DNA from: CAYRNY01 sp964425755
GTDB lineage: Bacteria > Chloroflexota > Anaerolineae > Aggregatilineales > Aggregatilineaceae
Assembly: GCA_964425755.1 (NCBI GenBank)
Contig: CAYRNY010000007.1
Location: 124,001 to 188,000 of the forward strand
Reading direction: 5' to 3'
Length of the DNA stretch: 64,000 bases
A program made the position numbers and the translations under genes. Shown here in pieces: positions 7,656 to 16,395 of the stretch. Under the pieces are notes generated by a model. It did no database searches and had not been told where the DNA came from. It worked only from the letters and a program-made list of their open reading frames with translations. The number at the start of each line of letters is the position of its first letter. The first letter of the stretch is position 1.

Positions 7656-8836
7656 GGCAAGACAGGCGCGCCAAAACCGAATCCCGCGGGAAGTCACTGG
7701 CACAGGCGGCATTCCTGCGTGCCAACGCGGCCAGCTACCGCGCGCTGCGTGCCGTGTTGTTCCCGCGCGTCCCGGCGCAGGCCGCCCACGAGCACCTGTT
7801 GCGCGTGCTGCGCCTGGCGGATCGCCGGGTGGCACTGCCGCTGCTCGACCTGGCACGGTGGCTGGCGCTGGTCCCGCAGCCGGTCACGGTGGGCGATCTG
7901 CAACTGCCGTCACCGCTGATCCTCGCGGCGGGGCTGGTCAAAGGCGACGGATTCGAATCCGAAACGGACGCGCTGGCGGCGGTCGCGCGCGGCGCGAATA
8001 TCATGCCCGGCTGGCGCAGCATCCCCCGGCTGGTGGGGCTGGTCGAGTTCGGCTCGTTCACGCGCTGGCCCCGGCTCGGCAACCCGGGCACGGTGGTCTG
8101 GCGCGACGTGGCGACACGGTCCACGCAAAACCGCGTCGGGCTGCGCAACCCCGGCGTGCACGCGGCAGCGGCGTTTCTGGCACGGCACCGGGCGCAACTC
8201 CCGCCGCAGTTCGGGATCAACATCGCGGTCAGCCCCGGCGTGGACGATCCCGACCGGCAAACGGACGAAATCCTGGCCGGGCTGGCGGCGTTCACCGGGC
8301 GCGGCGTGTATCCGGCGTGGTTCACGCTGAACCTGAGCTGCCCCAACACCGAGGACGATCCGCGAGGCAACCAGAGCGCCGAACTCGCGCGGCAGTTGGC
8401 GGGCGCGGCGGTGCAGCACCTGCACGCGGTGTCCGCATCAGCGGGGCGCGACGTGCCGCTGTGGGTCAAGGTCGGGCCGGGGCTGTCCGACGCGCAGTAC
8501 CGCGCGCTGTTGGGCGCGTGCGAGGAAGCCGGAGTCACCGCGATCGTGGCGACGAACACGCTCCCGCTGCCCGCGCCCGGCGATCCGGCGCTGACGGCAG
8601 GCGCGGGCGGCGGCCTGTTGCACGATCACGCGGTGGCGGCAGCATCCGTGCTGCTGGACGAAAAAGCCCGCCGCGCCTCGCCGGTGGATATCATCGGCTG
8701 CGGCGGCGTGCTCGATGGCCCCACCTACCGCGACTTCGCCGCACGCGGAACCGCTGCCGTGCAGTACTGGTCGGCGCTGGTGTTTCGCGGGCCGCTGGCA
8801 GCGGCACTGATCGCGTCTGAAGCGCAGCGACCGTAA
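7652..8836 (+). CDS. pyrD: Dihydroorotate dehydrogenase (class 2-like, quinone)
   Basis: 394 aa. FMN enzyme oxidising dihydroorotate to orotate. A GTG start at 7652 is chosen because GGAGG lies 7 nt upstream and the codon overlaps the pyrC stop (GTGA), implying translational coupling. The 80-residue N-terminal part looks like the membrane-associated helices of class 2 enzymes, followed by the barrel (LILAAGLVKG; NRVGLRNPG; GCGGV near the C-terminus). The active-site loop reads NLSCPNT (227-233): Cys230 occupies the position where class 2 enzymes usually have the catalytic Ser. The segment GANIMPGW is also unusual. Orotate synthesis is well supported by context; the electron acceptor is inferred. 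Confidence 0.88.
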   Translation: MRQDRRAKTESRGKSLAQAAFLRANAASYRALRAVLFPRVPAQAAHEHLLRVLRLADRRVALPLLDLARWLALVPQPVTVGDLQLPSPLILAAGLVKGDGFESETDALAAVARGANIMPGWRSIPRLVGLVEFGSFTRWPRLGNPGTVVWRDVATRSTQNRVGLRNPGVHAAAAFLARHRAQLPPQFGINIAVSPGVDDPDRQTDEILAGLAAFTGRGVYPAWFTLNLSCPNTEDDPRGNQSAELARQLAGAAVQHLHAVSASAGRDVPLWVKVGPGLSDAQYRALLGACEEAGVTAIVATNTLPLPAPGDPALTAGAGGGLLHDHAVAAASVLLDEKARRASPVDIIGCGGVLDGPTYRDFAARGTAAVQYWSALVFRGPLAAALIASEAQRP

Positions 8837-8879
8837 TAAAACTGTTAATTGATATATACAATTCCTGACAGCCTCGCGA

Positions 8880-8910
8880 TTGCCCCCGTATGCCCGATCG
8901 TGTACGATCG
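8880..8910 (+). promoter_or_regulatory. Promoter with overlapping palindrome upstream of the histidine kinase
   Basis: TTGCCC (8880-8885) and TACGAT (8903-8908) are spaced 17 nt, each 4 of 6 to consensus. The palindrome CGATCGT-GT-ACGATCG (8895-8910) covers the -10 box, so a bound repressor would block the polymerase. CGATCG-type words are common in this genome, which lowers the weight of the palindrome. Confidence 0.4.
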
Positions 8911-8960
8911 AATGTGTCTCCCCCTGTCTGACCGGGTACGCAACAAGGAAAACAAACCAC

Positions 8961-10229
8961 ATGGTGGAGTACTCGCACTCAGTCGAACATTACGAAAAAG
9001 AGATCCGGCGGCTTAACCGGCTGGTGGACATCAGCCGGGCGCTGAACTCCACGCTAGACTTGCGCGCGCTGCTGGCGCTGATCCTGCGCCACGCCGCGGA
9101 GATCACCGAGGCCGAGTCGGCGTCGATCATGCTCTACGACCGCAACGCCAACGAACTGCATTTCGTCGCCGCAGCCACCATCGAACAGGACCTGCTGGAT
9201 ATCCCCGTGCCGCTGGATGGCAGCCTCGCCGGTACGATCCTGCGCGAGAACCGCGCGATCGTGCTGCACGACGTGACGCAAGACCCGCGCCACTACCGCG
9301 AAGCCGACACCCTGAGCGGGTTCGAAACACGCTCGTTGATCGGCGTGCCGATGCGCTACAAGGACGAGCCGATCGGCGTGCTGGAAGCGGTGAACAAAAA
9401 GGCGGGCCAGTGGACCGACGATGACCGCCGTAACATGCTGGTGCTGGCGTCCCAGGCGGCGATCGCGATCAAGAACGCCCAGATGGTCGAGCAACTCCAG
9501 CGCGCGTATGACGAACTCGACCAGATCGACTCGCTCAAGAACGACTTCATCGCCATCGCCTCGCACGAACTGCGTACCCCGCTGAGCGTGATCCTGGGCT
9601 ACGCGACCTTCCTCAAGGAAGACGCGCAGAGCAACATCAGCGCGCACGCCAGCGCCGTGCTCAACAGCGCGCTACGCATGCGCAACCTGATCGAGGACAT
9701 GACCAACCTGCGCTACCTGAAGCTGGGCGAAACGGAACTCAAGAAAGAGCACATCCCGCTGGCGGCGATCTTCCAGTCCGCGCAGAAAGACGTGCAAATC
9801 ACCGCCGAGGCAAAAGGGCACACGCTGGACGTCGCCATGCCGGACGTGAACACGGTCGTGGTCGTGGACCGTATCAAGCTCAGCATGGCACTGACGAATC
9901 TGCTCAACAACGCGATCAAGTTCACCCCCAGCGGCGGGCACATCAGCCTGTCCTACAAGCTCAAGCCGGGCGCGGTCTGGATCATCGTCCGGGACAGCGG
10001 CATCGGCATCCCGCAGGATCAATTGCAGCGCATCTTTGAGGAGTTTCACCAGGTCGAGGATCACATGACCCGGCGGCACGGCGGGATGGGGTTAGGATTG
10101 GCGATCGCCAAAGCGCTGGTCGAAGCGCACGGCGGGCGCATCTGGGCCGAGAGCGCAGGCCCGAACCAGGGCAGCACCTTCTACATCAACCTGCCGCTGG
10201 AGCTACCGTCCGGCTACGGGACCGGGTAA
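8961..10229 (+). CDS. GAF-domain sensor histidine kinase
   Basis: 422 aa, no transmembrane segment, so cytoplasmic. Order of domains: a short coiled segment (1-25), a GAF sensor domain (about 25-170), a linker helix, a HisKA dimerisation domain with the phospho-acceptor His202 in ASHELRTPLS, and an HATPase_c domain with NNAIKFTP (N box), DSGIGIP (G1) and GMGLGLAIAK (G2). It autophosphorylates and passes phosphate to a response regulator, but no partner is adjacent. The ATG at 8961 is chosen over an upstream in-frame ATG at 8880 because AAGGA precedes it at 11 nt. Its 3' end overlaps convergent holB by 16 nt. Confidence 0.9.
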   Translation: MVEYSHSVEHYEKEIRRLNRLVDISRALNSTLDLRALLALILRHAAEITEAESASIMLYDRNANELHFVAAATIEQDLLDIPVPLDGSLAGTILRENRAIVLHDVTQDPRHYREADTLSGFETRSLIGVPMRYKDEPIGVLEAVNKKAGQWTDDDRRNMLVLASQAAIAIKNAQMVEQLQRAYDELDQIDSLKNDFIAIASHELRTPLSVILGYATFLKEDAQSNISAHASAVLNSALRMRNLIEDMTNLRYLKLGETELKKEHIPLAAIFQSAQKDVQITAEAKGHTLDVAMPDVNTVVVVDRIKLSMALTNLLNNAIKFTPSGGHISLSYKLKPGAVWIIVRDSGIGIPQDQLQRIFEEFHQVEDHMTRRHGGMGLGLAIAKALVEAHGGRIWAESAGPNQGSTFYINLPLELPSGYGTG

Positions 10230-11212
10230 TCCAGCAGCAACACCTCAAGCGCCAGGCGCACATTGACGTTTTTGCCCAGGAAATCCAGCGTGCGGCGCGT
10301 GGCTTTGAGCGCGGTCTCCGCGCCTTCGACGCCGACGCGGTCCGCGATATCACGGATCACGTCGTGATAATCCGCGTTCGTCAGCAGGGCGCGGCTGCCG
10401 CTCGCGGCCAGCAGCACGTCGCGCCAGAACACCTGCCACGTATCCAGCAGCAGGTTAAGCTCGTCTTTCTGCTTGCCCAACTGCTCCGCGAGGTTGAACC
10501 GCGCGGCGCGGTTACCGCCCAGTGCCGCCAGCAGCGCCTCTAACGCGTCGTCGCGCCGGTCCAGCGCGGCGGCGTCTTGCAGCGCGTTGATCGCCCAGCC
10601 GATCCGCCCGCCGGACAACTGCGCCAGGGTCCTGGCGGCGTCCGGCGGCGCGCCGAACTCCCCTTCCAGCGCCGCGCGCACCGTCTCGACCGGCAAGGGG
10701 CGCAGGTGCAGAGGCTGGCAGCGCGACACGATCGTCGGCAGCAGGCGCTCGGCGGAATCGGCGGTCAGGATCAGCACCACGCGGGGCGACGGTTCCTCAA
10801 GCGTCTTGAGCAGCGCGTCCTGCGCCACGGGGCGCGCGGAATCGAAGCGGCGCAGGATCGCCACGCGGTAACGCCCCTCGTACGGGCGCAGCGCGAGCAT
10901 TTGCTGCAGTTCGCGCATCTGGTCGATCTTGATCGGGCCATCTTCCTGTTCCGCCTGCACGAGCGCCAGGTCGGGATGCGCGCCCTTGAGCGTCAACTGG
11001 CAGGCGCGGCATTCACCACATGGGGGCGTCGCGCCGGTGCAGTTAAGCGCCGCCGCCAGCGCGCGGGCCAGCGTGGTCTTACCGATCTGGCGCGGCCCGG
11101 TGAACAGGTACGCGTGGCGCACCCGCCCGTAGCGCAACGCGCGGGCGAGCTGCTCAACTGCCCACGTATGCCCGATCACGGGCCAGGGGGTGATCGCGGT
11201 GGAAGATGTCAT
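10214..11212 (-). CDS. holB: DNA polymerase III subunit delta prime
   Basis: 332 aa AAA+ protein of the clamp-loader complex. Visible are the Walker A GPRQIGKTT (about 39-47), the zinc-module cysteines CxxxxxxxCxxCxxC, the QDALLKTLEEP Walker B/sensor region, the SRC motif and a C-terminal collar domain. Delta prime helps open the beta sliding clamp during replication. GAGGTG lies about 5 nt before the ATG. It converges with the histidine kinase and follows the LysM/M23 peptidase gene by 72 nt in the same direction, so the two may be cotranscribed. DnaX also carries these motifs, but the length and the absence of a long C-terminal extension favour holB. Confidence 0.9.
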   Translation of the reverse strand: MTSSTAITPWPVIGHTWAVEQLARALRYGRVRHAYLFTGPRQIGKTTLARALAAALNCTGATPPCGECRACQLTLKGAHPDLALVQAEQEDGPIKIDQMRELQQMLALRPYEGRYRVAILRRFDSARPVAQDALLKTLEEPSPRVVLILTADSAERLLPTIVSRCQPLHLRPLPVETVRAALEGEFGAPPDAARTLAQLSGGRIGWAINALQDAAALDRRDDALEALLAALGGNRAARFNLAEQLGKQKDELNLLLDTWQVFWRDVLLAASGSRALLTNADYHDVIRDIADRVGVEGAETALKATRRTLDFLGKNVNVRLALEVLLLDYPVP

Positions 11213-11284
11213 GCTGGCACCTCGTGATGTCGGTGCGGGGCACCGGATGCCGGTTCGCGCCCGGCAATGGTCCCGGCAATCTGT

Positions 11285-12697
11285 TTAGAACTGCACCCAG
11301 TTCTGCGGGTTGAGCACATTGAAATCCGCGTCGCGCACCTCGAAGTGCAGGTGTGGCCCCGAGCTGTTGCCCGTGTTGCCAACCGCGCCGATCACCTCGC
11401 CCGCGCCCACCTGCTGCCCGCAGCGCACGTTCCGCGACGACATGTGCCCGTAAATCGTGAACACCGGGCCATGCGCGATCACGACCACGTTGCCGTAGCC
11501 GCCATTGCTCCAGCCGGAATAGACAACCGTCCCCGCACCAGCGGCGTAGATCGGGTCGCCGGTGCTGGCAGCGAGGTCGACACCGGTATGACCGCCAGGA
11601 ACCACGCCGCGCATCCAGGTATAGTTGCCCAGCGGACGCCCGTAAGGCAGCGTGCCGCCCTGCACGTTCGCCGTGCAGCCCCACAGCGTATACGAGCCGC
11701 TGATCACGCCCGCGCTACCGCCACCGCCCGCATCGACTCGCTGCGGCAGGAACAGCTCGCGTTCGGCTTCCGCGCCGGGGATCGCCACGCGCATGCCCTT
11801 AACCAGCAACGTGTCCGGCGTCGAGCCGAACAGGTCGTTGTATTCGGCGTCGATGATGGTGTACGGATCGACGTCATACTCGGCGGCGAGCGCGCCGATC
11901 GTGACGTTTTCTGTCACCTCGTGGTACACGCCGTCTTCGGGCAGGATGTTCAACTGCGCGCCGGGCCGCAGGGGGTTGTAATCGCTACTCCGGTTCGACC
12001 AGATGATCGTGTAATGGTCGCTCAGGCCGAACGCCTCGGCGATACTCTCGATCGTATCGCCTTCCTGCACGGTATAGCGCACGATTTGCTGGCGCCCGGT
12101 GCTACGCTCGATCGTGAACGGCGCCACCCGGCGCACGACCGAATCGCGCGGCGGTTCGATCGCTGCGGGCGTCAGCAGCGCGGCGGCGATCTCGTCAGCG
12201 GCGGCGGTGGGAAAGATCGCGTCGATACCGTTGAACGGCGGGGGCGGCAGCGTCATCCCGGCGGGCGGGGGCGGGGTGGACGTCGCCTGCTCGCGCAGCG
12301 GCGACTCGTCGCGCTCCGGAATACCCTCCATCTCCGCCACATCATCGGGCGTTTCGGACGCGTCGCTCTGTCCGACGTCCACCCAGACGTAAGCCGCCAG
12401 CGCCACCAGCACAAACGCGCCGGTCAGCAGCAAGACCGCGATCGCCTGCAACAGCCGCCCCGCGCCGCGCCGTGGGGGACGATCATGCACTCGCGGCGGA
12501 CGCACGATCTGCGACGGGTGGGTGTCCCCGGCACGGACCGGCGGCTCTTCCGCAGCCAGCCGCTGGTGCACAGCCGCCCGGCGACTCGGGCTGGTGTCGT
12601 CATCGTTGATCGGGGGTTCCTCCGCCTGTAACCGCCGTTCCAGGCCGGCAGAATGTTTCGAGTTGGTCTCGTCGTGCGTGTTTTCCGGCTCGCTCAT
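11285..12697 (-). CDS. Membrane-anchored LysM / M23 (lysostaphin-type) peptidase
   Basis: 470 aa. A charged cytoplasmic N-terminus of about 85 residues contains two similar blocks (RRLQAEEPPI and QRLAAEEPPV). One transmembrane helix follows (IAVLLLTGAFVLVALAAYVWV), then a Pro-rich linker, a LysM peptidoglycan-binding domain (YTVQEGDTIESIAEAFGL), a second LysM-like repeat (VTENVTIGALAAEYDV) and a C-terminal M23 metallopeptidase with HTGVD and HLHFEV zinc motifs. It probably cuts peptide cross-links in the cell wall or activates another hydrolase outside the membrane. The ATG at 12697 is chosen for the GGAG 10 nt upstream; earlier in-frame codons lack one. Confidence 0.9.
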   Translation of the reverse strand: MSEPENTHDETNSKHSAGLERRLQAEEPPINDDDTSPSRRAAVHQRLAAEEPPVRAGDTHPSQIVRPPRVHDRPPRRGAGRLLQAIAVLLLTGAFVLVALAAYVWVDVGQSDASETPDDVAEMEGIPERDESPLREQATSTPPPPAGMTLPPPPFNGIDAIFPTAAADEIAAALLTPAAIEPPRDSVVRRVAPFTIERSTGRQQIVRYTVQEGDTIESIAEAFGLSDHYTIIWSNRSSDYNPLRPGAQLNILPEDGVYHEVTENVTIGALAAEYDVDPYTIIDAEYNDLFGSTPDTLLVKGMRVAIPGAEAERELFLPQRVDAGGGGSAGVISGSYTLWGCTANVQGGTLPYGRPLGNYTWMRGVVPGGHTGVDLAASTGDPIYAAGAGTVVYSGWSNGGYGNVVVIAHGPVFTIYGHMSSRNVRCGQQVGAGEVIGAVGNTGNSSGPHLHFEVRDADFNVLNPQNWVQF

Positions 12698-12863
12698 ACC
12701 TGTAAGACTCCGTCCACTACCCTTAACCGATCCCCCGCGCCGGATCGTACCGCAGGCGGGATAAACGTGCAATCCGTATTTCGGCGTTGGGTGGTCAGCA
12801 GTCCCGCCGGGAAAGCCCCGTCCCTCGCGACGAACTCTAACGCAACTCTTACATCATTTGGTG

Positions 12864-12869
12864 TATAAT
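12864..12869 (+). promoter_or_regulatory. Perfect -10 box for fmdB
   Basis: TATAAT lies 44 nt before the fmdB start within an AT-richer patch (GGTGTATAATATGAG). No good -35 box is found at 16-18 nt. The same GTGTATAAT string occurs upstream of the cytochrome oxidase operon. Confidence 0.5.
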
Positions 12870-12912
12870 ATGAGGTGGGAATGAAGATGTCAGTGCTGCA
12901 GGAGGTCCGGCA

Positions 12913-13116
12913 ATGCCGTTGTACGAGTACCAGTGCTCCGAGTGCGGTGTGCGGTTTGAACGTCATCAGAGCTTCAAAGATGACCCGGTCACGACGTGCC
13001 CGGAATGCGGCGGTGACGTGCGCCGGTTGATCGGCCCGGTCGGGATCGTGTTTAAAGGCGCAGGCTTTTACGCCACCGACAGCCGTAAGAAAGAGTCAAG
13101 CAGCAAAGACGATTAA
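12913..13116 (+). CDS. FmdB-family zinc ribbon protein
   Basis: 67 aa. It begins MPLYEYQCSECG, the hallmark of the FmdB/putative regulatory protein family, with two CxxC pairs (Cys8/11 and Cys29/32) forming a zinc ribbon. A GIVFKGAGFY segment and a short basic, Ser/Lys-rich tail follow. AGGAGG lies 7 nt before the ATG. The family is very common next to unrelated genes, and its biochemical role is not established; a regulatory or metal-site role has been proposed. It has its own -10 box and a strong terminator, so it is a single-gene unit. Confidence 0.9.
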   Translation: MPLYEYQCSECGVRFERHQSFKDDPVTTCPECGGDVRRLIGPVGIVFKGAGFYATDSRKKESSSKDD

Positions 13117-13146
13117 TTCTGTGTCGTCATCCAAACGTGATCGCGT

Positions 13147-13183
13147 GCAGGGACGGGTGCTAATTGCCCGTCTCTGCTTTTTT
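13147..13183 (+). terminator. Strong intrinsic terminator after fmdB
   Basis: GCAGGGACGGG (13147-13157) pairs with CCCGTCTCTGC (13167-13177) through 11 bp including one G-U, with a 9-nt loop and six T residues directly after. It also separates fmdB from the convergent HD-domain gene. Confidence 0.9.
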
Positions 13184-13191
13184 GTCGCCGG

Positions 13192-13836
13192 TCAAACCTC
13201 GCCGCGCACCTCGCGCGCCAGCCGCGCGAAGAAATCGCGCATATAGGCGTGGCGCTCGCGGGCGAGCGCGCGCCCGGTGTCCGTCTGCATCCGCTCCTGA
13301 ATCCGCCGCAGCTTGAACACGTACTCGTGGTGCGGCGTGTGGTGATCGCTGCCACCCGGATAATCGTCCGGCACGTCGTCCCACAGTCGCTGGCGCGTCA
13401 TGCCGCCGTAGGCATACGCCCGCGCGACCCCGATCGCGCCGATGGCGTCCAGCTTGTCCGCGTCGAACACGACTTTCGCTTCGAGCGTTTGCGGCGCGAT
13501 CGCGTTGCGGAAGCGGTGCGCTGCGATCGCGTGGGCTACCGCGTCGAGAAAATCGTCCCCCAGCGACGGGTCGCGCTGGCGCAGGATGTCGCGCGCCCGT
13601 TCCGCCGCCAGGACCGCGTGGTCGGCAGGCTCAGCATGGCGCACGTGTGCAGCACGATCTTCGCCCGCGCGGTTGATGTCGTGCAGCAGCACCGCCGTCT
13701 CGACCACGCGCATATCCGCGCCTTCCGCCGTGCCGATCCGCCGCGCGAGTGCCAGCACGCGCAGCACATGGTCGAAGTCATGGACGGGGTCGCCGTCGTC
13801 GTAGAGCGTGCGGGCGAAATCAATGCTGATGATCAT
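13192..13836 (-). CDS. HD-domain phosphohydrolase
   Basis: 214 aa. The HD signature is complete: HDFDHVLRV supplies the first His, LLHDI the His-Asp pair, AHAIAAHRF a later His and FDADKLDAIGAIG the distal Asp. This arrangement is typical of single-domain HD hydrolases of the YedJ/uncharacterised type that act on nucleotides or phospho-compounds. The frame is open further upstream through the tRNA-Ser gene, but the ATG at 13836 is chosen because GGGAG precedes it and homology starts there. It converges on fmdB. The substrate cannot be predicted. Confidence 0.82.
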   Translation of the reverse strand: MIISIDFARTLYDDGDPVHDFDHVLRVLALARRIGTAEGADMRVVETAVLLHDINRAGEDRAAHVRHAEPADHAVLAAERARDILRQRDPSLGDDFLDAVAHAIAAHRFRNAIAPQTLEAKVVFDADKLDAIGAIGVARAYAYGGMTRQRLWDDVPDDYPGGSDHHTPHHEYVFKLRRIQERMQTDTGRALARERHAYMRDFFARLAREVRGEV

Positions 13837-13929
13837 GTGAGGGCGCTCCCTGAATCCCGGCCTGTTAGCTGGTCGTTCAAAACACGCGCGGCAGGCCGTA
13901 CCGGGTACGTCTGCCGCGAGGAATAGCTC

Positions 13930-14021
13930 TGGCGGAGAGGGTGGGATTTGAACCCACGGAGCGGGTAACCGCTCACGCGCTCTCCAGGCGCGCGCATTAG
14001 GCCAGACTATGCTACCTCTCC
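13930..14021 (-). tRNA. tRNA-Ser (anticodon GGA)
   Basis: On the minus strand the 7-bp acceptor stem GGAGAGG/CCTCTCC closes a cloverleaf with a long variable arm (GAGCGGGTAACCGCTC region), as expected for serine tRNA. The anticodon loop CTGGAGA reads GGA, and the T-arm is GTGGGTTCAAATCCCAC. The 3' CCA is encoded (13930-13932 on the plus strand as TGG). It decodes UCC/UCU. Confidence 0.95.
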
Positions 14022-14380
14022 GTGTCATTATGCGGTTGCACGGGGCCATTATAGCGGGGGGCCGGGTGCGGGTCAATGATGATTCCGCCGTGCGCGGCAG
14101 CGGATAAAGCGTAGACGGACGGGCAAGCGTGGTGCTGCTCGACCGTCCGCCTTTCTTCTCCTCCAGATGCGCGCCCTAGTATGCCCATAGTGGGCGAATG
14201 ATGCAACCATGAACCGGGCTGAATCAAGGGTACGTTGGTCCTTTTTTACAACCTTCATGGCCCGGCACGCCCGTTACAATGGACCACGTTACGAATCGGC
14301 CTGCGCACGCTGGCATTTCGCGCCGGTTTACGCTATAAGCTAGACAAGCAAACCAGGCAGAAAAAGGCAACGAGGACATC
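14022..14380. other. Intergenic region upstream of the S41 protease gene
   Basis: About 360 nt without a gene between tRNA-Ser and the S41 gene. It contains a 7-bp inverted repeat CGGACGG/CCGTCCG (14116-14122 and 14143-14149) followed by a pyrimidine-rich stretch, possibly a weak terminator. The candidate -10 boxes TACAAT (14275-14280) and TATAAG (14334-14339) lack clear -35 partners. Nothing else stands out. Confidence 0.35.
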
Positions 14381-16324
14381 ATGAACCAGCGACTACACCG
14401 GGGACTGGCGGCGCTGCTGATCGCGGCGCTGGCGCTGGCGGTCTTCCCCGCCCGCGCGCAAGACGATTCCCCGATCGCCGGCGGCCCGCGCACCATCACC
14501 GGCAGCTACACGACCACCAACCCGATCTATCCCACCATCGGCGCGGAAACCGGCATCGTGCTCTACGACCTGGCCGGGCTGGTGCAGCGCGATTTCGACT
14601 TCGAGCCGCCGCCGGAAACGCAGCAACTCGGCACGCTTAACGGAGACATCGTCAGCGGAACCTACACGCTCACGCTGCCGGACACGCCGAACGGCACGCC
14701 GCTGGATTTCGACGGCGACGCCGCGACGCCGCCCGCCGTGCAGGTCTTCGTACCGGCCACGTTCATCGATTTCCTGGGCGACGACTACCTGAACCGGGGC
14801 GAGATGCTGCTTGACATGGCGGCACGGCTGGCCCCGCTGACGTTCAACATCACCGGCGGGCACGTGATCGTGTGGGCGGCAGAGACCGGAGAGGCGTTCC
14901 CCGCCGGGTTCGGCGCGGACGGTGCCGCCTTCACCGACGACGATCCACTGCTGGAGTTGCCCGCCGGGTGGAGCGTGGTCGCGCTGGAGCACGAGCCGTT
15001 CACGATCCTGCGCGACGAAACGGTCGACGTGCCGATCATCGAGAGCCTGGGCGCGCTGAACGACTACAGCGGCATGGACTACGGCGCAGCGTGGGAAGCG
15101 CTCTACGCGCGCACGCGCGAAACCTACCCTTTCACCCAGCGTAAGAACCTGGACTGGGACGCGATTTACGACATGATCACGCCGCTGGTGGCGCAGTCGG
15201 AATCGGCGCTCGACTTCCACCTAACGCTCGCGCATTTTGGCGAACTGGTGCCGGACACGCACATCGGCTACGCGTCGCTGCCGGTGATGCAAAACCTCAT
15301 GATGGGCGGGATCGGGATCGCGGGGGTGGCGATCACCAACACCGGCGCGATCGTCGTGACGGACGTGGTCGATGCGCTGCCCGCGAGCAACGCGGGCATC
15401 CAGAACGGGGATGTGCTGCTCACGATCGACGGCGCGGACGCGTTGCGCTATCTCGATGACACGCCGCTGCTGCTCACCAGCGCCTCGACGCCGCACAGCA
15501 AACGCTACCTGCAAGCCGCGACGATGTTCCAGGGGCCGCTCGGATCGCAGATCGCGCTCACGTGGCGCGACCAGGACACCGGCAACGTGCAACGCGCAAC
15601 GCTCACACGGGTGATCGATTTCAGCGCGATCCTGTCTGCGTTCGCCGGGTCGGTGTTCGCCGACGGGGTGGTGACGAGCCGCATGCTTGACTCCGGCATC
15701 GGTTACATCCGCGTGAGCAGCTTCGCGATGGAAGTCAGCGACGCCGACAGGCTGTTCGAGCAGGCGCTGCAGGACCTGATCGACGCGCAGGCCGGGGGGA
15801 TCATTCTCGACCTGCGCGGCAACTCCGGCGGCCTGCTGGGGCTGGCGATGGCGATGGCGGGGCGTTTCTTCCCGGACTACCAGCGCCTGCTCGACCTGTA
15901 TTACGCGGATGGCACCGGCGATTTCGCGTACCGGGGCTTTGTCGAGATTCTCGCGGGCGAGCCGTACTATGACGGGCCGGTCGCCGTGCTGGTGGACGCG
16001 ATGACGGGCAGCGCGGGGGACATCTTCGCCTACGCGATGCGCCAGAACGACAACGTGATCATCGTCGGGCACACGCCAAGCGGCGGGTTCACGGGCGAAG
16101 TCAGTGACGGCCAATACAGGCTGCCGGGCGGCCTCAACATGCAGATTCCGACGGGCCGGCTGGTGCACCCGGAAACGCAGGACATCATGCTCGAAGGCGT
16201 CGGCGTGATCCCGGACCTGCGCGTGCCGATCACCCTGGAGAGCATCCGGTCGCCGGAAGATGAAGTGCTGCGGGCCGCCGAAGCGGAGCTGCTCGCAGCG
16301 GCACAGCGATCAACTCGCCGTTAA
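14381..16324 (+). CDS. Secreted S41-family protease (tricorn/IRBP-like active site)
   Basis: 647 aa with a signal peptide (about 1-26, ending ARAQ). A beta-rich N-terminal part of about 200 residues with no recognised family precedes a helical segment, a PDZ-like region (about 300-380) and the S41 catalytic domain. The presumed nucleophile is Ser544 in TGSAGDIF, and ELVPDTHIG contributes His294. The Lys found 25 residues after the Ser in C-terminal processing proteases is Gly here (SGGF), and EGVGVIPD near the end supplies a Glu. This suggests a Ser-His-Glu mechanism. It is exported, and GAGGA precedes the ATG. The substrate is unknown. Confidence 0.82.
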   Translation: MNQRLHRGLAALLIAALALAVFPARAQDDSPIAGGPRTITGSYTTTNPIYPTIGAETGIVLYDLAGLVQRDFDFEPPPETQQLGTLNGDIVSGTYTLTLPDTPNGTPLDFDGDAATPPAVQVFVPATFIDFLGDDYLNRGEMLLDMAARLAPLTFNITGGHVIVWAAETGEAFPAGFGADGAAFTDDDPLLELPAGWSVVALEHEPFTILRDETVDVPIIESLGALNDYSGMDYGAAWEALYARTRETYPFTQRKNLDWDAIYDMITPLVAQSESALDFHLTLAHFGELVPDTHIGYASLPVMQNLMMGGIGIAGVAITNTGAIVVTDVVDALPASNAGIQNGDVLLTIDGADALRYLDDTPLLLTSASTPHSKRYLQAATMFQGPLGSQIALTWRDQDTGNVQRATLTRVIDFSAILSAFAGSVFADGVVTSRMLDSGIGYIRVSSFAMEVSDADRLFEQALQDLIDAQAGGIILDLRGNSGGLLGLAMAMAGRFFPDYQRLLDLYYADGTGDFAYRGFVEILAGEPYYDGPVAVLVDAMTGSAGDIFAYAMRQNDNVIIVGHTPSGGFTGEVSDGQYRLPGGLNMQIPTGRLVHPETQDIMLEGVGVIPDLRVPITLESIRSPEDEVLRAAEAELLAAAQRSTRR

Positions 16325-16330
16325 CCACGC

Positions 16331-16368
16331 CGGGGCGAAGCCCTGAAAACAGCCTCGCCCCGTTTCTT
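16331..16368. terminator. Terminator between convergent S41 and pucR-like genes
   Basis: CGGGGCGA (16331-16338) and TCGCCCCG (16355-16362) form a perfect 8-bp stem with a 16-nt loop, followed on the plus strand by TTTCTT. It begins 7 nt after the S41 stop and may serve both directions. Confidence 0.7.
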
Positions 16369-16395
16369 CTCTATAGTCCACACGCGGGAAACCGG

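Noticed and set aside
11267..12631. Long plus-strand frame antisense to the LysM/M23 gene
   Set aside because: Same composition artefact; the minus strand carries complete M23 and LysM motifs.
13837..14076. N-terminal extension of the HD-domain protein
   Set aside because: It would run through the tRNA-Ser gene; a ribosome site and homology mark the start at 13836.
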